From Parvicella sp963922585 (GTDB lineage: Bacteria; Bacteroidota; Bacteroidia; Flavobacteriales_D; Parvicellaceae), in NCBI GenBank assembly GCA_963922585.1, contig CAWUIK010000008.1, positions 1 to 54,817 of the forward strand: a DNA stretch of 54,817 nt, read 5' to 3'. Both the position numbers and the translations under genes were made by a program. The notes under the pieces were generated by a model, which made no database searches, was not told the DNA's origin, and saw only the letters and a list, made by a program, of their open reading frames with translations. Shown in pieces: positions 41,572 through 51,219 of the stretch; the stretch's first letter is position 1, and every line of letters starts with the position of its first letter.

Positions 41572-43758
41572 TTATTTTGCAAAAAGTAGTTCTCTTAATT
41601 TTGGTAAAGGCCAATATTCATCACCAACTATTCTCTCTAACCTATCAGAATGGTATTTGATTGTTTCAAAATAGGGTTTAACTTTGTTACAGTATTCAAA
41701 TGCTTTTTCTTCAGAATCTACAATTTTATTAACTACTTTTCTTGCTTCAATCATTTCTCCAACATTTTTATAAAGTTCATTCAAGTGATTTGCAATTCTT
41801 TTTATTAAATCAATTTGAACAGAACTCATCGCAGTTCCTTCTTTCCCTAATATTGCTTGTAGACCATTTGCATTTCCAATTAATTCGGATTGATATTTAA
41901 TAGCAGCAGGAATAATGTTAGTATTACAAATATCTCCTAAAATTCTTGATTCAATTTGAAGTTTTAAGATGTAATTTTCCAATTCTACTTCATGTCTTGC
42001 TTCAATTTCTCTTTTAGTAAGAATGCCTTGACTCTCAAAAAGGTCGATATACATTTTGGATTTCATCACTTCTAAAGCACTAGGTGTGTCTTTAAAATTA
42101 TTCAATCCTCTTTTAGCCGCTTCTTTAACCCATTCTTCACCATATCCATTTCCTTCAAATCTAATTTTTTTAGATTCTTTGATTAATTTTTGAAGTTCTT
42201 TAAGAATGGCCTCGTCTTTTTTGTCACCTTTTTCAATTCTCGTATCTACAGCTTTTTTGAAATCAATTAATTGTTTAGCAACAATGGCATTAATTGCCAC
42301 CATAGCAGACGAACAGTTTGCGGTAGAACCTACTGCTCTAAATTCAAATTTATTTCCTGTAAATGCAAATGGAGAAGTTCTATTTCTATCTGTGTTGTCT
42401 AGAAGAATTTGTGGAATTTTCCCGATATTTAACTTTAATTCAGTTTTATCTTCTGGAGTCATTCTTCCCGCTTTGATAGACTTTTCTAACTTGTCTAGCA
42501 TTTCAGAAAGTTGAGTGCCTATAAAAACAGATATAATTGCAGGTGGCGCTTCATTGGCGCCTAATCTGTGGTCGTTAGAGGCTGAGGCAATACTCGTTCT
42601 TAGTACATCTGCATAATCTGCAATGGCTTTAATTGTATTTACAAAGAAAGTTAAGAACCTTAGATTGGTTTTGGGATTTTTTCCAGGAGATAATAAATTA
42701 ACTCCAGTGTTGGTTGATAAAGACCAGTTGTTATGTTTACCGCTTCCATTTACTCCTGCAAATGGTTTTTCGTGAAATAAAACTCTGAAGTCATGCTTTC
42801 TTGCTACTTTTTCCATGACATCCATTAGCAATAAGTTGTGATCAACTGCTAAGTCTGCGTCTTCATAGATTGGGGCACATTCAAATTGATTTGGAGCAAC
42901 TTCATTATGCCTTGTCTTAACAGGGATTCCAAGTTTTAAAGCTTCCATTTCCATTTCTTGAATAAATGAAAGAGCTCTTTCTGGTATAGATCCAAAATAA
43001 TGGTCGTCTAACTGTTGTCCTTTAGCGGGCATATTTCCTACTAATGCTCTTCCAGCCATCATTAAATCTGGTCTTGCGTTAAATAAAGCAGCATCAACTA
43101 AAAAATATTCTTGTTCCCATCCTAAAGTTGCTTTAACTTTATTTACTTCCTTGTCAAAATATTGGCAAACATCTGTTGCGGCTTTATCAATGCAATGTAG
43201 TGCTTTTAAAAGCGGCATTTTGTGATCTAACGCTTCACCTGTGTAAGCAATAAAAATTGTTGGAATACAGAGTGTAGTTCCCATTATAAATGCAGGTGAT
43301 GTGGGGTCCCATGCCGTGTAACCTCTAGCTTCAAAAGTGTTTCTAATCCCACCATTTGGAAATGAAGAAGCATCGGGTTCCTGCTGCACTAACAAACTTC
43401 CTTCAAATTGTTCAATAGCCTTTCCATCTTCAATAGGGGTGAAAAATGCATCGTGTTTTTCAGCGGTTGAACCAGTAAGTGGCTGAAACCAATGCGTGTA
43501 ATGTGTAACTCCTTTAGACATTGCCCAGTCTTTCATTGCTGTCGCAATTTGATCTGCTACATGTCTTTCAATTCTTTCTCCATTTTTAATTGCAGCAACA
43601 ACGCTTTTGAAAGCCTCGTCCGTAAGGTGAGCTCTCATTGCTGAAATATTAAATACATTAGTTCCGTAATATTCAGAAACTTTGTTTTGTGGAAGGTTTA
43701 CTTGTCTAGGTTTTCTTGAAGACAATTCACTTAACGCTGAAAATCTTGATGATGGCAT
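41572..43758 (-). CDS. glnN: Glutamine synthetase type III
   Basis: 728 residues, the length of the large dodecameric GSIII enzymes typical of Bacteroidota and cyanobacteria. It makes glutamine from glutamate, ammonia and ATP. Visible are the GSIII start PSSRFSALSELSSRKPRQVNLP cut into family blocks (residues 2 onward), HYTHWFQPLTGSTAEKHDAF, the glutamate-binding KHNNWSLSTNTG, and EVAPNQFECAPIYEDADLA. The helical C-terminal domain (about 560-728) is characteristic. A -7 box lies 22 bases before the start. Confidence 0.96.
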   Translation of the reverse strand: MPSSRFSALSELSSRKPRQVNLPQNKVSEYYGTNVFNISAMRAHLTDEAFKSVVAAIKNGERIERHVADQIATAMKDWAMSKGVTHYTHWFQPLTGSTAEKHDAFFTPIEDGKAIEQFEGSLLVQQEPDASSFPNGGIRNTFEARGYTAWDPTSPAFIMGTTLCIPTIFIAYTGEALDHKMPLLKALHCIDKAATDVCQYFDKEVNKVKATLGWEQEYFLVDAALFNARPDLMMAGRALVGNMPAKGQQLDDHYFGSIPERALSFIQEMEMEALKLGIPVKTRHNEVAPNQFECAPIYEDADLAVDHNLLLMDVMEKVARKHDFRVLFHEKPFAGVNGSGKHNNWSLSTNTGVNLLSPGKNPKTNLRFLTFFVNTIKAIADYADVLRTSIASASNDHRLGANEAPPAIISVFIGTQLSEMLDKLEKSIKAGRMTPEDKTELKLNIGKIPQILLDNTDRNRTSPFAFTGNKFEFRAVGSTANCSSAMVAINAIVAKQLIDFKKAVDTRIEKGDKKDEAILKELQKLIKESKKIRFEGNGYGEEWVKEAAKRGLNNFKDTPSALEVMKSKMYIDLFESQGILTKREIEARHEVELENYILKLQIESRILGDICNTNIIPAAIKYQSELIGNANGLQAILGKEGTAMSSVQIDLIKRIANHLNELYKNVGEMIEARKVVNKIVDSEEKAFEYCNKVKPYFETIKYHSDRLERIVGDEYWPLPKLRELLFAK

Positions 43759-43780
43759 TTTTTAGAGTTTTAATTTTGTG

Positions 43781-43788
43781 CAAAAATA
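43781..43788 (-). promoter_or_regulatory. -7 box TATTTTTG for glnN
   Basis: Exact TAnnTTTG on the minus strand, 22 bases before the ATG at 43758. Confidence 0.5.
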
Positions 43789-43830
43789 TGATATTCCATC
43801 AAAAACTCAATAAAAAAATAAAATATTTTT

Positions 43831-43859
43831 AATTACCCCCTATTTTTTTTGGGGTGATT
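43831..43859 (-). terminator. Terminator after the antiporter gene
   Basis: Arms AATTACCCC (43831-43839) and GGGGTGATT (43851-43859) pair with one G-U. On the minus strand T-rich sequence follows. It lies between the antiporter stop (43880) and the glnN promoter box. Confidence 0.6.
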
Positions 43860-43879
43860 ACAAAAAAAGAGTAAATATT

Positions 43880-44857
43880 TTATATCACCCCTTTTATTTT
43901 CATTATCAAAATGAAAATATATGCAATATAACATGAAAACAATAAGAATCCTTTAACTCTGCTAATTTTATCTCCCAGGTATAAAATTGGTATTAAAAGT
44001 AAGGAGATTCCAATCATCCAAAGCATATCAAAATCCATTACACTTTGCTCAATGTCTATTGGTTTTACCATTCCAGTGATGCCTAATACAGCAAATACAT
44101 TAAAAATATTAGACCCAACTAAATTTCCAACAGAGATATCACTTTGTTTTTTTAAAGCAGCCATAATAGAAGCTACTAATTCAGGAGCGCTTGTTCCAAT
44201 TGCAACTACAGTTACTCCAATAACACTATCGCTGAGTTCAAGCGCTTTTGCAATGCCTACAGCACCACCAACAAACCATTCGGATCCAAAGTATAAACCA
44301 ATGAGTCCTAATGTTAAGAAAAACAAAGAAGATTTTAGAGATATAGGTTTTTCATTAGATTCTTCTTTTATTGTTTCTTGAAGGGAGGGGATATTATCTT
44401 TTGAAATTCTATTTTCTCTTCTAGTTTTGTGTATGAGGTAATAAACAAACAATAGAAGTAATACAACAAATAAAAAGCCTTCCCAAAATCCAATTGTCAA
44501 GTTTATTGCCAAAACATAGAAAAGAAGGGAAGCGAATATCATTACTGGGTAATCCAGTATTTTGGTTTGTTTTTCGGCAATTATTGGGAAAATCATAACT
44601 GTAATGCCAAGAACTAATGCTAAATTTGCAATATTAGAACCAACAACATTTCCGACTGCAATTCCAGGGTTTCCTGCTAAAGCACTTTGAATACTTACTA
44701 ATAATTCTGGAACTGAGGTTCCAAAAGAAACTACTGTGAGTCCAATTATCATTGGAGAAATTTTGAAAGATGCAGATAAACCTACTGCGCCTCTTACTAG
44801 AAACTCCCCGCCTATAATGAGAATCCCTAAACCAAGCAGAAGAAATAGAATATCCAT
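43880..44857 (-). CDS. Calcium/sodium antiporter (CaCA family, YrbG-like)
   Basis: 325 residues, about ten membrane helices in two inverted halves. The alpha-repeats are clear: VSFGTSVPELLVSIQSAL with GNVVGSNIANLALVLG in the first half, and VAIGTSAPELVASIMAAL with GNLVGSNIFNVFAVLG in the second. It would exchange calcium for sodium or protons across the inner membrane. A charged loop (about 145-175) joins the halves. It starts 11 bases after tatA, so the two are co-transcribed. Confidence 0.94.
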   Translation of the reverse strand: MDILFLLLGLGILIIGGEFLVRGAVGLSASFKISPMIIGLTVVSFGTSVPELLVSIQSALAGNPGIAVGNVVGSNIANLALVLGITVMIFPIIAEKQTKILDYPVMIFASLLFYVLAINLTIGFWEGFLFVVLLLLFVYYLIHKTRRENRISKDNIPSLQETIKEESNEKPISLKSSLFFLTLGLIGLYFGSEWFVGGAVGIAKALELSDSVIGVTVVAIGTSAPELVASIMAALKKQSDISVGNLVGSNIFNVFAVLGITGMVKPIDIEQSVMDFDMLWMIGISLLLIPILYLGDKISRVKGFLLFSCYIAYIFILIMKIKGVI

Positions 44858-44868
44858 TCTAAGAAAGG

Positions 44869-45123
44869 TTATTGAATTAATTTATTTTTTTCGATTGTAT
44901 TTTCCACTTCCTTAGCAATCTCTTTAATTTCTTTTGTATTTTCTTTTGCTGAGTTTGCAATGTCTCTTTGAATATCTTGCGTGGCATCTTTGATTTGACG
45001 AACGCCTCTGCCTAAGTTTCTAGCTAGACTTGGAATACTATCTGCGCCAAAAACCATTAATACGATAAGTAAAATAACAAGTATTTCACCTCCGCTGATA
45101 CTATTTAGGAATAATGTAACCAT
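44869..45123 (-). CDS. tatA: Sec-independent protein translocase TatA/TatE family subunit
   Basis: 84 residues. A short N-terminus, one membrane helix (about 12-27, GGEILVILLIVLMVFG), the FG hinge, an amphipathic helix (SIPSLARNLGRGVRQIKDAT) and a charged tail, the plan of TatA. TatA oligomers form the pathway for folded proteins with twin-arginine signals; no tatC is in this window. A -7 box ends only 10 bases before the ATG, so the leader is very short. Confidence 0.9.
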   Translation of the reverse strand: MVTLFLNSISGGEILVILLIVLMVFGADSIPSLARNLGRGVRQIKDATQDIQRDIANSAKENTKEIKEIAKEVENTIEKNKLIQ

Positions 45124-45133
45124 AATCGAACTG

Positions 45134-45141
45134 CAAATTTA
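45134..45141 (-). promoter_or_regulatory. -7 box TAAATTTG for tatA
   Basis: Exact TAnnTTTG on the minus strand, 10 bases before the ATG at 45123, adjoining the T run of the mdh terminator. Confidence 0.5.
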
Positions 45142-45174
45142 CAAAAAAAGGTCACTGAAACCTCAGTGACCTTT
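45141..45174 (-). terminator. Rho-independent terminator of mdh
   Basis: Arms AAAGGTCACTGA (45147-45158) and TCAGTGACCTTT (45163-45174); on the minus strand a T run follows. The hairpin sits directly before the tatA promoter box. Confidence 0.9.
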
Positions 45175-45204
45175 AAAACTTTAAAAAATATATTAAATAA
45201 AATG

Positions 45205-46125
45205 TTAAAGCATTCCATTTACAGTTCTTACTGCATCTGCATTTTCTTTAAATTTTGCTTTTTCTTCGTCATTTAATTCAATCTCAACGATTTTTTCAAC
45301 ACCGTTTTTTCCAATAATTACTGGAGCACCCATACAGATATCTGAAAGACCATATTCACCATTCAACATCACTGAACAAGGAATCATTTTCTTTTGATCA
45401 CAAGCTATAGCTTGAACAATAGCAGAAACTGCAGCGCCTGGTGCATACCATGCAGAAGTTCCTAATAATTTTGTAAGCGTAGCTCCTCCTACTTTAGTAT
45501 CTTCAGCAACTTGAGAAAGTCTTTCGGCAGATAAGAAATTTGAAACTGGCACACCATTTCTTGTAGCCATTCTCGTTAGTGGGAGCATCCCTGTATCGCT
45601 ATGAGCAGCGATTACCATTCCATCCACGTCAGAAGTTGGGCAGCCTAGAGCTTCTGATAATCTGTATTTAAAACGAGCACTATCTAAAGCACCTCCCATT
45701 CCAATAATTCTATTTTGAGGAATTCCTGTTGTTTTATGAACCAAATAGGTCATTGTATCCATTGGGTTACTCACAACTATGATAATTACATTAGGTGAAT
45801 TTTCTAATAAGCTTTGAGCAACAGATTTTACAATTCCTGCATTGATGCCAATCAACTCTTCTCTTGTCATGCCTGGTTTGCGAGGAATTCCACTTGTGAT
45901 AACTGCTACATCACTACCTGCTGTTTTTGAGTAATCACTTGTGCTTCCTGTAATTTTTGTATCAAATCCGTTCAATGATGCACATTGCATTAAATCCATT
46001 GCTTTTCCTTCTGCAAAACCTTCTTTGATGTCTACTAAAACAACTTCTGATGCAAAATTTTTCATAGCAATGTATTCTGCACAACTTGCTCCTACGGCTC
46101 CTGCACCTACAACTGTAACTTTCAT
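45205..46125 (-). CDS. mdh: Malate dehydrogenase
   Basis: 306 residues of the LDH-like malate dehydrogenases. It interconverts malate and oxaloacetate with NAD in the TCA cycle. Visible are VVGAGAVGASCAEYIA (GxGxxG), the NAD-selecting aspartate in EVVLVDIKEG, the substrate arginines in ITSGIPRKPGMTREEL, VSNPMDTMTYL, the arginine in GGALDSARFKYRL and the catalytic histidine in VIAAHSDTGMLP. The arginine-rich IPRKPGMTR loop favours malate over lactate. It is transcribed alone. Confidence 0.96.
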   Translation of the reverse strand: MKVTVVGAGAVGASCAEYIAMKNFASEVVLVDIKEGFAEGKAMDLMQCASLNGFDTKITGSTSDYSKTAGSDVAVITSGIPRKPGMTREELIGINAGIVKSVAQSLLENSPNVIIIVVSNPMDTMTYLVHKTTGIPQNRIIGMGGALDSARFKYRLSEALGCPTSDVDGMVIAAHSDTGMLPLTRMATRNGVPVSNFLSAERLSQVAEDTKVGGATLTKLLGTSAWYAPGAAVSAIVQAIACDQKKMIPCSVMLNGEYGLSDICMGAPVIIGKNGVEKIVEIELNDEEKAKFKENADAVRTVNGML

Positions 46126-46164
46126 AAGTATTATTATTTTAAATGATTAATTTTATTTTCGTTA

Positions 46165-46172
46165 CGAAGGTA
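46165..46172 (-). promoter_or_regulatory. -7-like box TACCTTCG before mdh
   Basis: TAnnTTcG variant on the minus strand, 39 bases before the mdh ATG. The same octamer occurs on the plus strand at 46225. Confidence 0.4.
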
Positions 46173-46224
46173 AAAAAATATAAAAGTACTGCTTCAATTC
46201 TAATGTTTTTTTTTAAACAAATTT

Positions 46225-46232
46225 TACCTTCG
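46225..46232 (+). promoter_or_regulatory. -7-like box TACCTTCG before the ECF sigma gene
   Basis: Same octamer as at 46165-46172 in the opposite direction, 65 bases before the ATG at 46298. Divergent promoters in this 172-base gap are plausible. Confidence 0.35.
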
Positions 46233-46297
46233 TGTTAAAATTATTTACAATCAAAGGCAACCATTAATAAAATCTTCGTCAAAGAAGAGTTAACAAA

Positions 46298-46855
46298 ATG
46301 AAATCAAGCGAAAAAGATCTCAAATCATGGATAAGAGGATGCAAGGATAACGACCATTCTTGTCAAAGAAAGATATATGAGATGCTTTACGGTAAAATGA
46401 TGGTGGTTTGCATGCGTTATGCAAATGATAGTCAGGAAGCCTGTGATATATTGCAAGATGGATTTTTGAAGGTCTTTGAAAAAATTAGATTATACAATGA
46501 CGAAGGTGCATTTGAAGGTTGGGTAAGGCGCATCATTGTGAATACAGCAATTGATGCAATCAGAAAGCGAAAAAAAGAAGTGCTTTCAGATAACGATTCT
46601 GTGTTTGATGATACAGTAGAAGAAGAGGAAGACATGGAATTGTATGGGGGTGTTGATGTAAATGATGTGATAAATGCTATGCAAGAATTATCTCCTGTTT
46701 ATAGAGCCGTATTCAATATGTATGTTATGGACGGATTGACACATCAAGAAATTGCAGAAGAACTCAATATTTCAGTGGGAACTTCAAAATCTAATTTATC
46801 AAAAGCTAGACATAATATTAAAACAATACTATTAAGTAAATTGCGTCATAAATGA
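46298..46855 (+). CDS. RNA polymerase sigma factor, ECF subfamily
   Basis: 185 residues. Region 2 lies at about 20-92 (the EACDILQDGFLKVFEKI and FEGWVRRIIVNTAIDAIRK blocks), an acidic linker at 98-118, and region 4 at about 124-180 with the helix-turn-helix LTHQEIAEELNISVGTSKSNLSKAR split as expected. Its stop overlaps the start of the next gene by four bases (ATGA), so sigma factor and membrane partner are made together. The two ECF sigma factors of this window (1608 and 46298) are only distantly alike. Confidence 0.93.
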   Translation: MKSSEKDLKSWIRGCKDNDHSCQRKIYEMLYGKMMVVCMRYANDSQEACDILQDGFLKVFEKIRLYNDEGAFEGWVRRIIVNTAIDAIRKRKKEVLSDNDSVFDDTVEEEEDMELYGGVDVNDVINAMQELSPVYRAVFNMYVMDGLTHQEIAEELNISVGTSKSNLSKARHNIKTILLSKLRHK

Positions 46856-48216
46856 GCGATAAGAATATAAATAAATTTGATGAGTTGCTAAAAAGCAAAT
46901 TAGATGCTCATACAGTTCCTTTTGATTCCTCTAATTGGGATAAACTTCAAAAGCAACTTTCAAAAAACACACCTAAACAACTTTTCAAAAATCCATGGTT
47001 TATGAGTGGTGCTGCTGCTGTTTTGGTAGTTTCAATTTCTTTATCTGCTTATTATTTCAATGCTAGTAATACATCAGTAGATTTAAAAGAAACTCCAACT
47101 AAAATCGTAGAAAATTCAATTCAAGATAATGCACAAATCATCTCTGAAAATTCAAACATTGTATCAAATAACATTGATAAAGAGCAAGAAATTAAAGCTG
47201 AATCTAAAGAAAAAGAAGTAAATTCTCAAAATGAAGAAATTGATGGAAACCAAATTATATCTTCTGAGACTAGTACTGGTGATAACAAAATTGAAAATAG
47301 TAAAGAAATAGAAACCATAGCTTCAAACAATCATGTGGCTGAGAACAACAAAAATGAAGATGAAACCAATCCTCATGAAACACCTGGTGATCTCAGCCAT
47401 ACGGTTACTCCTGAAAATATTGAGGTTGTATCATCAAAGCCAAAGGCAATAATTACGAGTTCTGAAAAGGAGACTTGTTTAGGAAATGCATTAAAATTCA
47501 ACTCCGAAAAACAAAAAGATGTTGTTTATTTATGGAGTTTTGGTGATGAAAATTACAGTGATGAACAAAATCCTTCTCATAAATATGCAAAGCCTGGAGA
47601 ATATATTGTTAAGTTGATTGTTAAATCAAAATTGGATCCTAATATTATTGCTCAAAGTGAAGATTTTTTGGTTAAAATCCATGAATTGCCAATGGTTAGT
47701 TTTGATACTGAAAATTTTATAGAAAATGCAAAGCCATATGTGAAGTTTACAAACACTTCATCTAAAGTTGCTTTATCTTTTTGGAACTTTAAAGATGGAA
47801 AAATTTCTGAAGATAAAAACCCAATACATTTTTTCAAAAGAAAAGGAACTTACAATGTGAGTCTTACTGTTGTAGATGATAAAGGTTGTAAAGCGAGTAA
47901 AACTCAAGAGGTTTATATTGAAAATGATTACAATTTATTAGCTCCAAATTCATTTACTCCCAATGGAGATGGATTGAATGATGTGTTTATTCCAGAAGCC
48001 TTGAAAATCATGAATGTAGATTTTTCTATGTCAATTTTCAATCAATCTAATGGCTTGGTATACGAAACCAAAAATTTGAGTACGCCATGGGATGGTATCA
48101 ACAATCAAACAGGTGAGCGTTGTTTAGAAGGAAATTATATTTGGGTAGTAACATTGATTACCGAAAATGGGGAAGTAGAGCAATACAAAGGAACTGTGAT
48201 GATTTTGAATAAATAA
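46852..48216 (+). CDS. Membrane-anchored anti-sigma-like protein with PKD domains and a CHU_C/T9SS-type C-terminal domain
   Basis: 454 residues. Residues 1-47 look like the short cytoplasmic segment of Bacteroidota anti-sigma proteins (FDELLKSKLDAHTVPFDSSNW). One membrane helix follows at about 48-68 and then a low-complexity Asn/Glu/Lys linker (70-190). Two PKD-like domains come next (about 195-275 with VYLWSFGDENYSDEQNPSH, and about 280-358 with LSFWNFKDG). Last is a gliding-motility/CHU_C-type domain (about 362-454: LAPNSFTPNGDGLNDVF, SMSIFNQSNGLVYET, PWDG). In exported proteins that last domain is the type B sorting signal of the type IX secretion system; here it is tethered to the inner membrane. 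Binding of the sigma factor encoded upstream is inferred from the overlap and topology. Confidence 0.8.
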   Translation: MSDKNINKFDELLKSKLDAHTVPFDSSNWDKLQKQLSKNTPKQLFKNPWFMSGAAAVLVVSISLSAYYFNASNTSVDLKETPTKIVENSIQDNAQIISENSNIVSNNIDKEQEIKAESKEKEVNSQNEEIDGNQIISSETSTGDNKIENSKEIETIASNNHVAENNKNEDETNPHETPGDLSHTVTPENIEVVSSKPKAIITSSEKETCLGNALKFNSEKQKDVVYLWSFGDENYSDEQNPSHKYAKPGEYIVKLIVKSKLDPNIIAQSEDFLVKIHELPMVSFDTENFIENAKPYVKFTNTSSKVALSFWNFKDGKISEDKNPIHFFKRKGTYNVSLTVVDDKGCKASKTQEVYIENDYNLLAPNSFTPNGDGLNDVFIPEALKIMNVDFSMSIFNQSNGLVYETKNLSTPWDGINNQTGERCLEGNYIWVVTLITENGEVEQYKGTVMILNK

Positions 48217-48246
48217 AGTGTCAAAGTATATAATTGATTTGTAATT

Positions 48247-50958
48247 TTATTCTATTATAACTTCTACTTGTTTCTTTTTAGGCTCTTCTTCAATGCCAAG
48301 TTTATTAAAGAGTTTGTTCACGCCTTTATCCTTGTCTTTTTGGGATTTATCTTTTTCAGTATTTTTGATTGGTTTTTCTTTTTCGCTGGCATCATTCTCA
48401 TCGAATTCTTCCCATTTTATTTCAAAAGTTGGCTCTGTTTTTTTTGGTGCAACATAATTTTGTACAGTAGAATCTTTTTTGAAAAGTCCTAATTCTGACT
48501 TTAGAATAGATTTCACATCTTTTTTCTCTTGCTCAATATTTTGTTTCATGACCACATGTTTTTCTTCATTGTCTAGTTCATATTGAGGATCTTCAAGATT
48601 TCCGTACATTCTCAAAAACAATCTTTTTCCAAGTTCATCATCTTCCACAGGTCCAAATAAATCATCTTTAGGATTTTTGTAATAAAGTTTTCTAAGCGTA
48701 AAGTCAAAATGATAGTCAATGTCATCATTGAAGCCATGAATTCCGGAAAGGTTGATGTCCATAACGTTACTAGAAATTGTCATTTTTGGAATCAAAATTT
48801 GACTATTTTTTATTGTTATAGTATTAGATAACTCAGAAAACTTAATCTTTTCCATTTTCTTTTGAAGTTTTTCTGTATCAATGACCAATTTAATCAACTT
48901 TACACTATTAAGGTATTCAGCAATTTCAATCATAGTAGATTGGTCATTTAATTCACCTTTTAAAATTTGCAAATCAATTTCTGCTAGAATACTTTCGGGC
49001 AAGATAGACATATCATTGTCCATCAAGGCTGCCATATTCATATTTATATGTGCGGTTCCTTTGATGTTTTTATCTGTGATAAATGTCTGGCCAAAATTAT
49101 CCATTTCATAAAAGAAATTTTTGATTTCTACTTCGTTTGCAGAAATATTAGTGTTCCATGAAAAAGAAAAATCGGGGTCTTGTAGAAGGGTAGTGCTGCA
49201 AGTATATTTTCCACTGTTAGCATTGAAAGAAAAGTTTTTTGCACTTAAATTTTGGTGGTATAAAGTCACAACTCCTTTTACTTGTGATGCTATAAATTTA
49301 CCGTAATTAAGTTCTTCAATTTGTGATTTAAGGTTCAAATGTACATCTTTAGGTAGTGAAAAAGGGACTTTATTATCTGAATCAAATGTGCTTGAGTTAT
49401 TTTGATTTTCAGAAGTTAAAAGATAGTCTAAATTCAATTTATTTGATCTCAAGTCGGCTTCAACAGTTAGAATTTCATCAGGTTTTAGAATATATTGCAA
49501 TAAATTTTTCATAGCGCCATCGAGTCTAAAGTCACTATCTTCTGCAAATCCATGAAAGTTGCTGATTACAGCATCATTCTGTTTGAGCACTAAATCTCCA
49601 TATATTTTGGTGTAATTGATATTAGAAGAAGGTAATTTCAAAGAAACATCATTAAAATGAAATAATCCATCTGATTTTATAATTTTGAATTCATCCATTG
49701 TTTGTTTTCCAACAAAATTCAAATCAAAAGTAGTTAAACCAGATAGGTTTTCAATTGAATTAATTTTAGCGAATTTTTTTAATTCATTAAGATTAATTTC
49801 ACCATTAGTTGTAACTATAATTTTGGGCGCGGAAAAATCTTCAACAGATAATTCACCTTTAATTTTTCCTACATCTATGCTGCCATTAATGTCTTTTATG
49901 ATTAAATTAGAAACTCCATTTTTATCACTATCGTAGATGCCATCTAATGACAAATCTTTGAGTGTAACTCCAGATATTTTTTCTGTTAAACTTCCATCTT
50001 TTAAATAAAAATCTGCTGTAATACGAGGCGACTGTTTGTCATTAATTATTCCATTGATTGCTGCTTCAAAAACCACTAACCCTTTTGCTTTATAATTTTT
50101 AATTTCATTTGCATATTTTTTGGGGAGAATACTAAAAGCAGATGCCAAATCTATATTTTTACCTTTAATTTTTATATCAACTCTATCACTTGATTCTTTC
50201 ATTACATAACTACCACTAATATTAAACAGCAACTCTTCAAGGTTTATTGCTCCCTTTTCTATAGTATATAATCCTTCTTTATTATTAATGTTTAATGCAA
50301 TATCAACTGATGCATTTTTTTCTTTTACATAAGAAACATCATTGGTTTTAATATGATTGAGAATTAAATCAGATTTCATTTTCAATAAAAAATTCTCTTC
50401 ATTAAAATTTCCAGAGAATAACATTTGATTAGAATGCGTTTCGAAATGGCTGTTAGTAATTGAATCTATGTAGTTAATGTGTAAGTTTTTTCCTATTACT
50501 TCTTTCAATTCAAAAGAGAATTTGTTGTTTGAATTCTCAGTGCTATCTTTTTTAAATATGTCAAAGTTTTGTTCTCCTTTTGTATTTATTTTTAGATTGA
50601 AAATTCCATCTTCTATGGTAACTTTTTGAACTTTATATTTTCCTGCCATCATATCCCAAAAGTCGAAGGAAAGGTAAATGTGTTTGGCGTAAAACATAGT
50701 ATCTTTAGCATCCACACTCAGATAATCGGGGATTAGAACATCACTAAATCTCAATGAAGAATTTGGGAATTGATCCCAAATGGTAAGGTCTATTTTTGGT
50801 GCTTTAACTTTTACTTTAAGACTTTTATTCAGTTGCTCTACAGCATACTGCTTCACTTCATCTTCGTAAATGTAAACTACACTTACAAAAAATGCAATGA
50901 TAAGCACTATTAAGATGCCTGAACTAGCAAGTATTCTTTTGGTCCATTTGAGCCACAT
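48247..50958 (-). CDS. AsmA family protein
   Basis: 903 residues. One N-terminal membrane helix (about 9-31) anchors a long, beta-rich extracytoplasmic protein of the AsmA/TamB-related type, now viewed as bridge-like lipid carriers between the membranes. Characteristic are the start with KRILASSGILIVLIIAFF, the following VEQLNKSLKVKVKAPKIDLTIWDQFPNSSL and the repeated pattern of inner-membrane-facing strands. The tail (about 800-903) is charged, lysine/glutamate-rich and probably unstructured. It has no operon partner here. Confidence 0.88.
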   Translation of the reverse strand: MWLKWTKRILASSGILIVLIIAFFVSVVYIYEDEVKQYAVEQLNKSLKVKVKAPKIDLTIWDQFPNSSLRFSDVLIPDYLSVDAKDTMFYAKHIYLSFDFWDMMAGKYKVQKVTIEDGIFNLKINTKGEQNFDIFKKDSTENSNNKFSFELKEVIGKNLHINYIDSITNSHFETHSNQMLFSGNFNEENFLLKMKSDLILNHIKTNDVSYVKEKNASVDIALNINNKEGLYTIEKGAINLEELLFNISGSYVMKESSDRVDIKIKGKNIDLASAFSILPKKYANEIKNYKAKGLVVFEAAINGIINDKQSPRITADFYLKDGSLTEKISGVTLKDLSLDGIYDSDKNGVSNLIIKDINGSIDVGKIKGELSVEDFSAPKIIVTTNGEINLNELKKFAKINSIENLSGLTTFDLNFVGKQTMDEFKIIKSDGLFHFNDVSLKLPSSNINYTKIYGDLVLKQNDAVISNFHGFAEDSDFRLDGAMKNLLQYILKPDEILTVEADLRSNKLNLDYLLTSENQNNSSTFDSDNKVPFSLPKDVHLNLKSQIEELNYGKFIASQVKGVVTLYHQNLSAKNFSFNANSGKYTCSTTLLQDPDFSFSWNTNISANEVEIKNFFYEMDNFGQTFITDKNIKGTAHINMNMAALMDNDMSILPESILAEIDLQILKGELNDQSTMIEIAEYLNSVKLIKLVIDTEKLQKKMEKIKFSELSNTITIKNSQILIPKMTISSNVMDINLSGIHGFNDDIDYHFDFTLRKLYYKNPKDDLFGPVEDDELGKRLFLRMYGNLEDPQYELDNEEKHVVMKQNIEQEKKDVKSILKSELGLFKKDSTVQNYVAPKKTEPTFEIKWEEFDENDASEKEKPIKNTEKDKSQKDKDKGVNKLFNKLGIEEEPKKKQVEVIIE

Positions 50959-51219
50959 TATTTTACACTCGTTAAAATATTTTAAGTCAATGTAAAATTA
51001 TATTATATAGGCGATGGTATTATGTGGAAATGAATGTTTTATTAACGCTCCATTCTTAAAAGAGTTACGAATTAAATGTAACATTTTTTTAATAATTATA
51101 ATGTGTCAATTAAACATTATTGAAATGTAATTTCACAATGTTTTTAAACTATTTTGTAAAATAGATTTTCAAAATACGATTTCAGGATCTATAATTATAG
51201 ACAAATTATCAAATTGAAA

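Noticed and set aside
43831..43859. C/G-rich stem as a riboswitch for glnN
   Set aside because: It lies upstream of the likely glnN promoter box and is simple; a terminator for the antiporter gene explains it.
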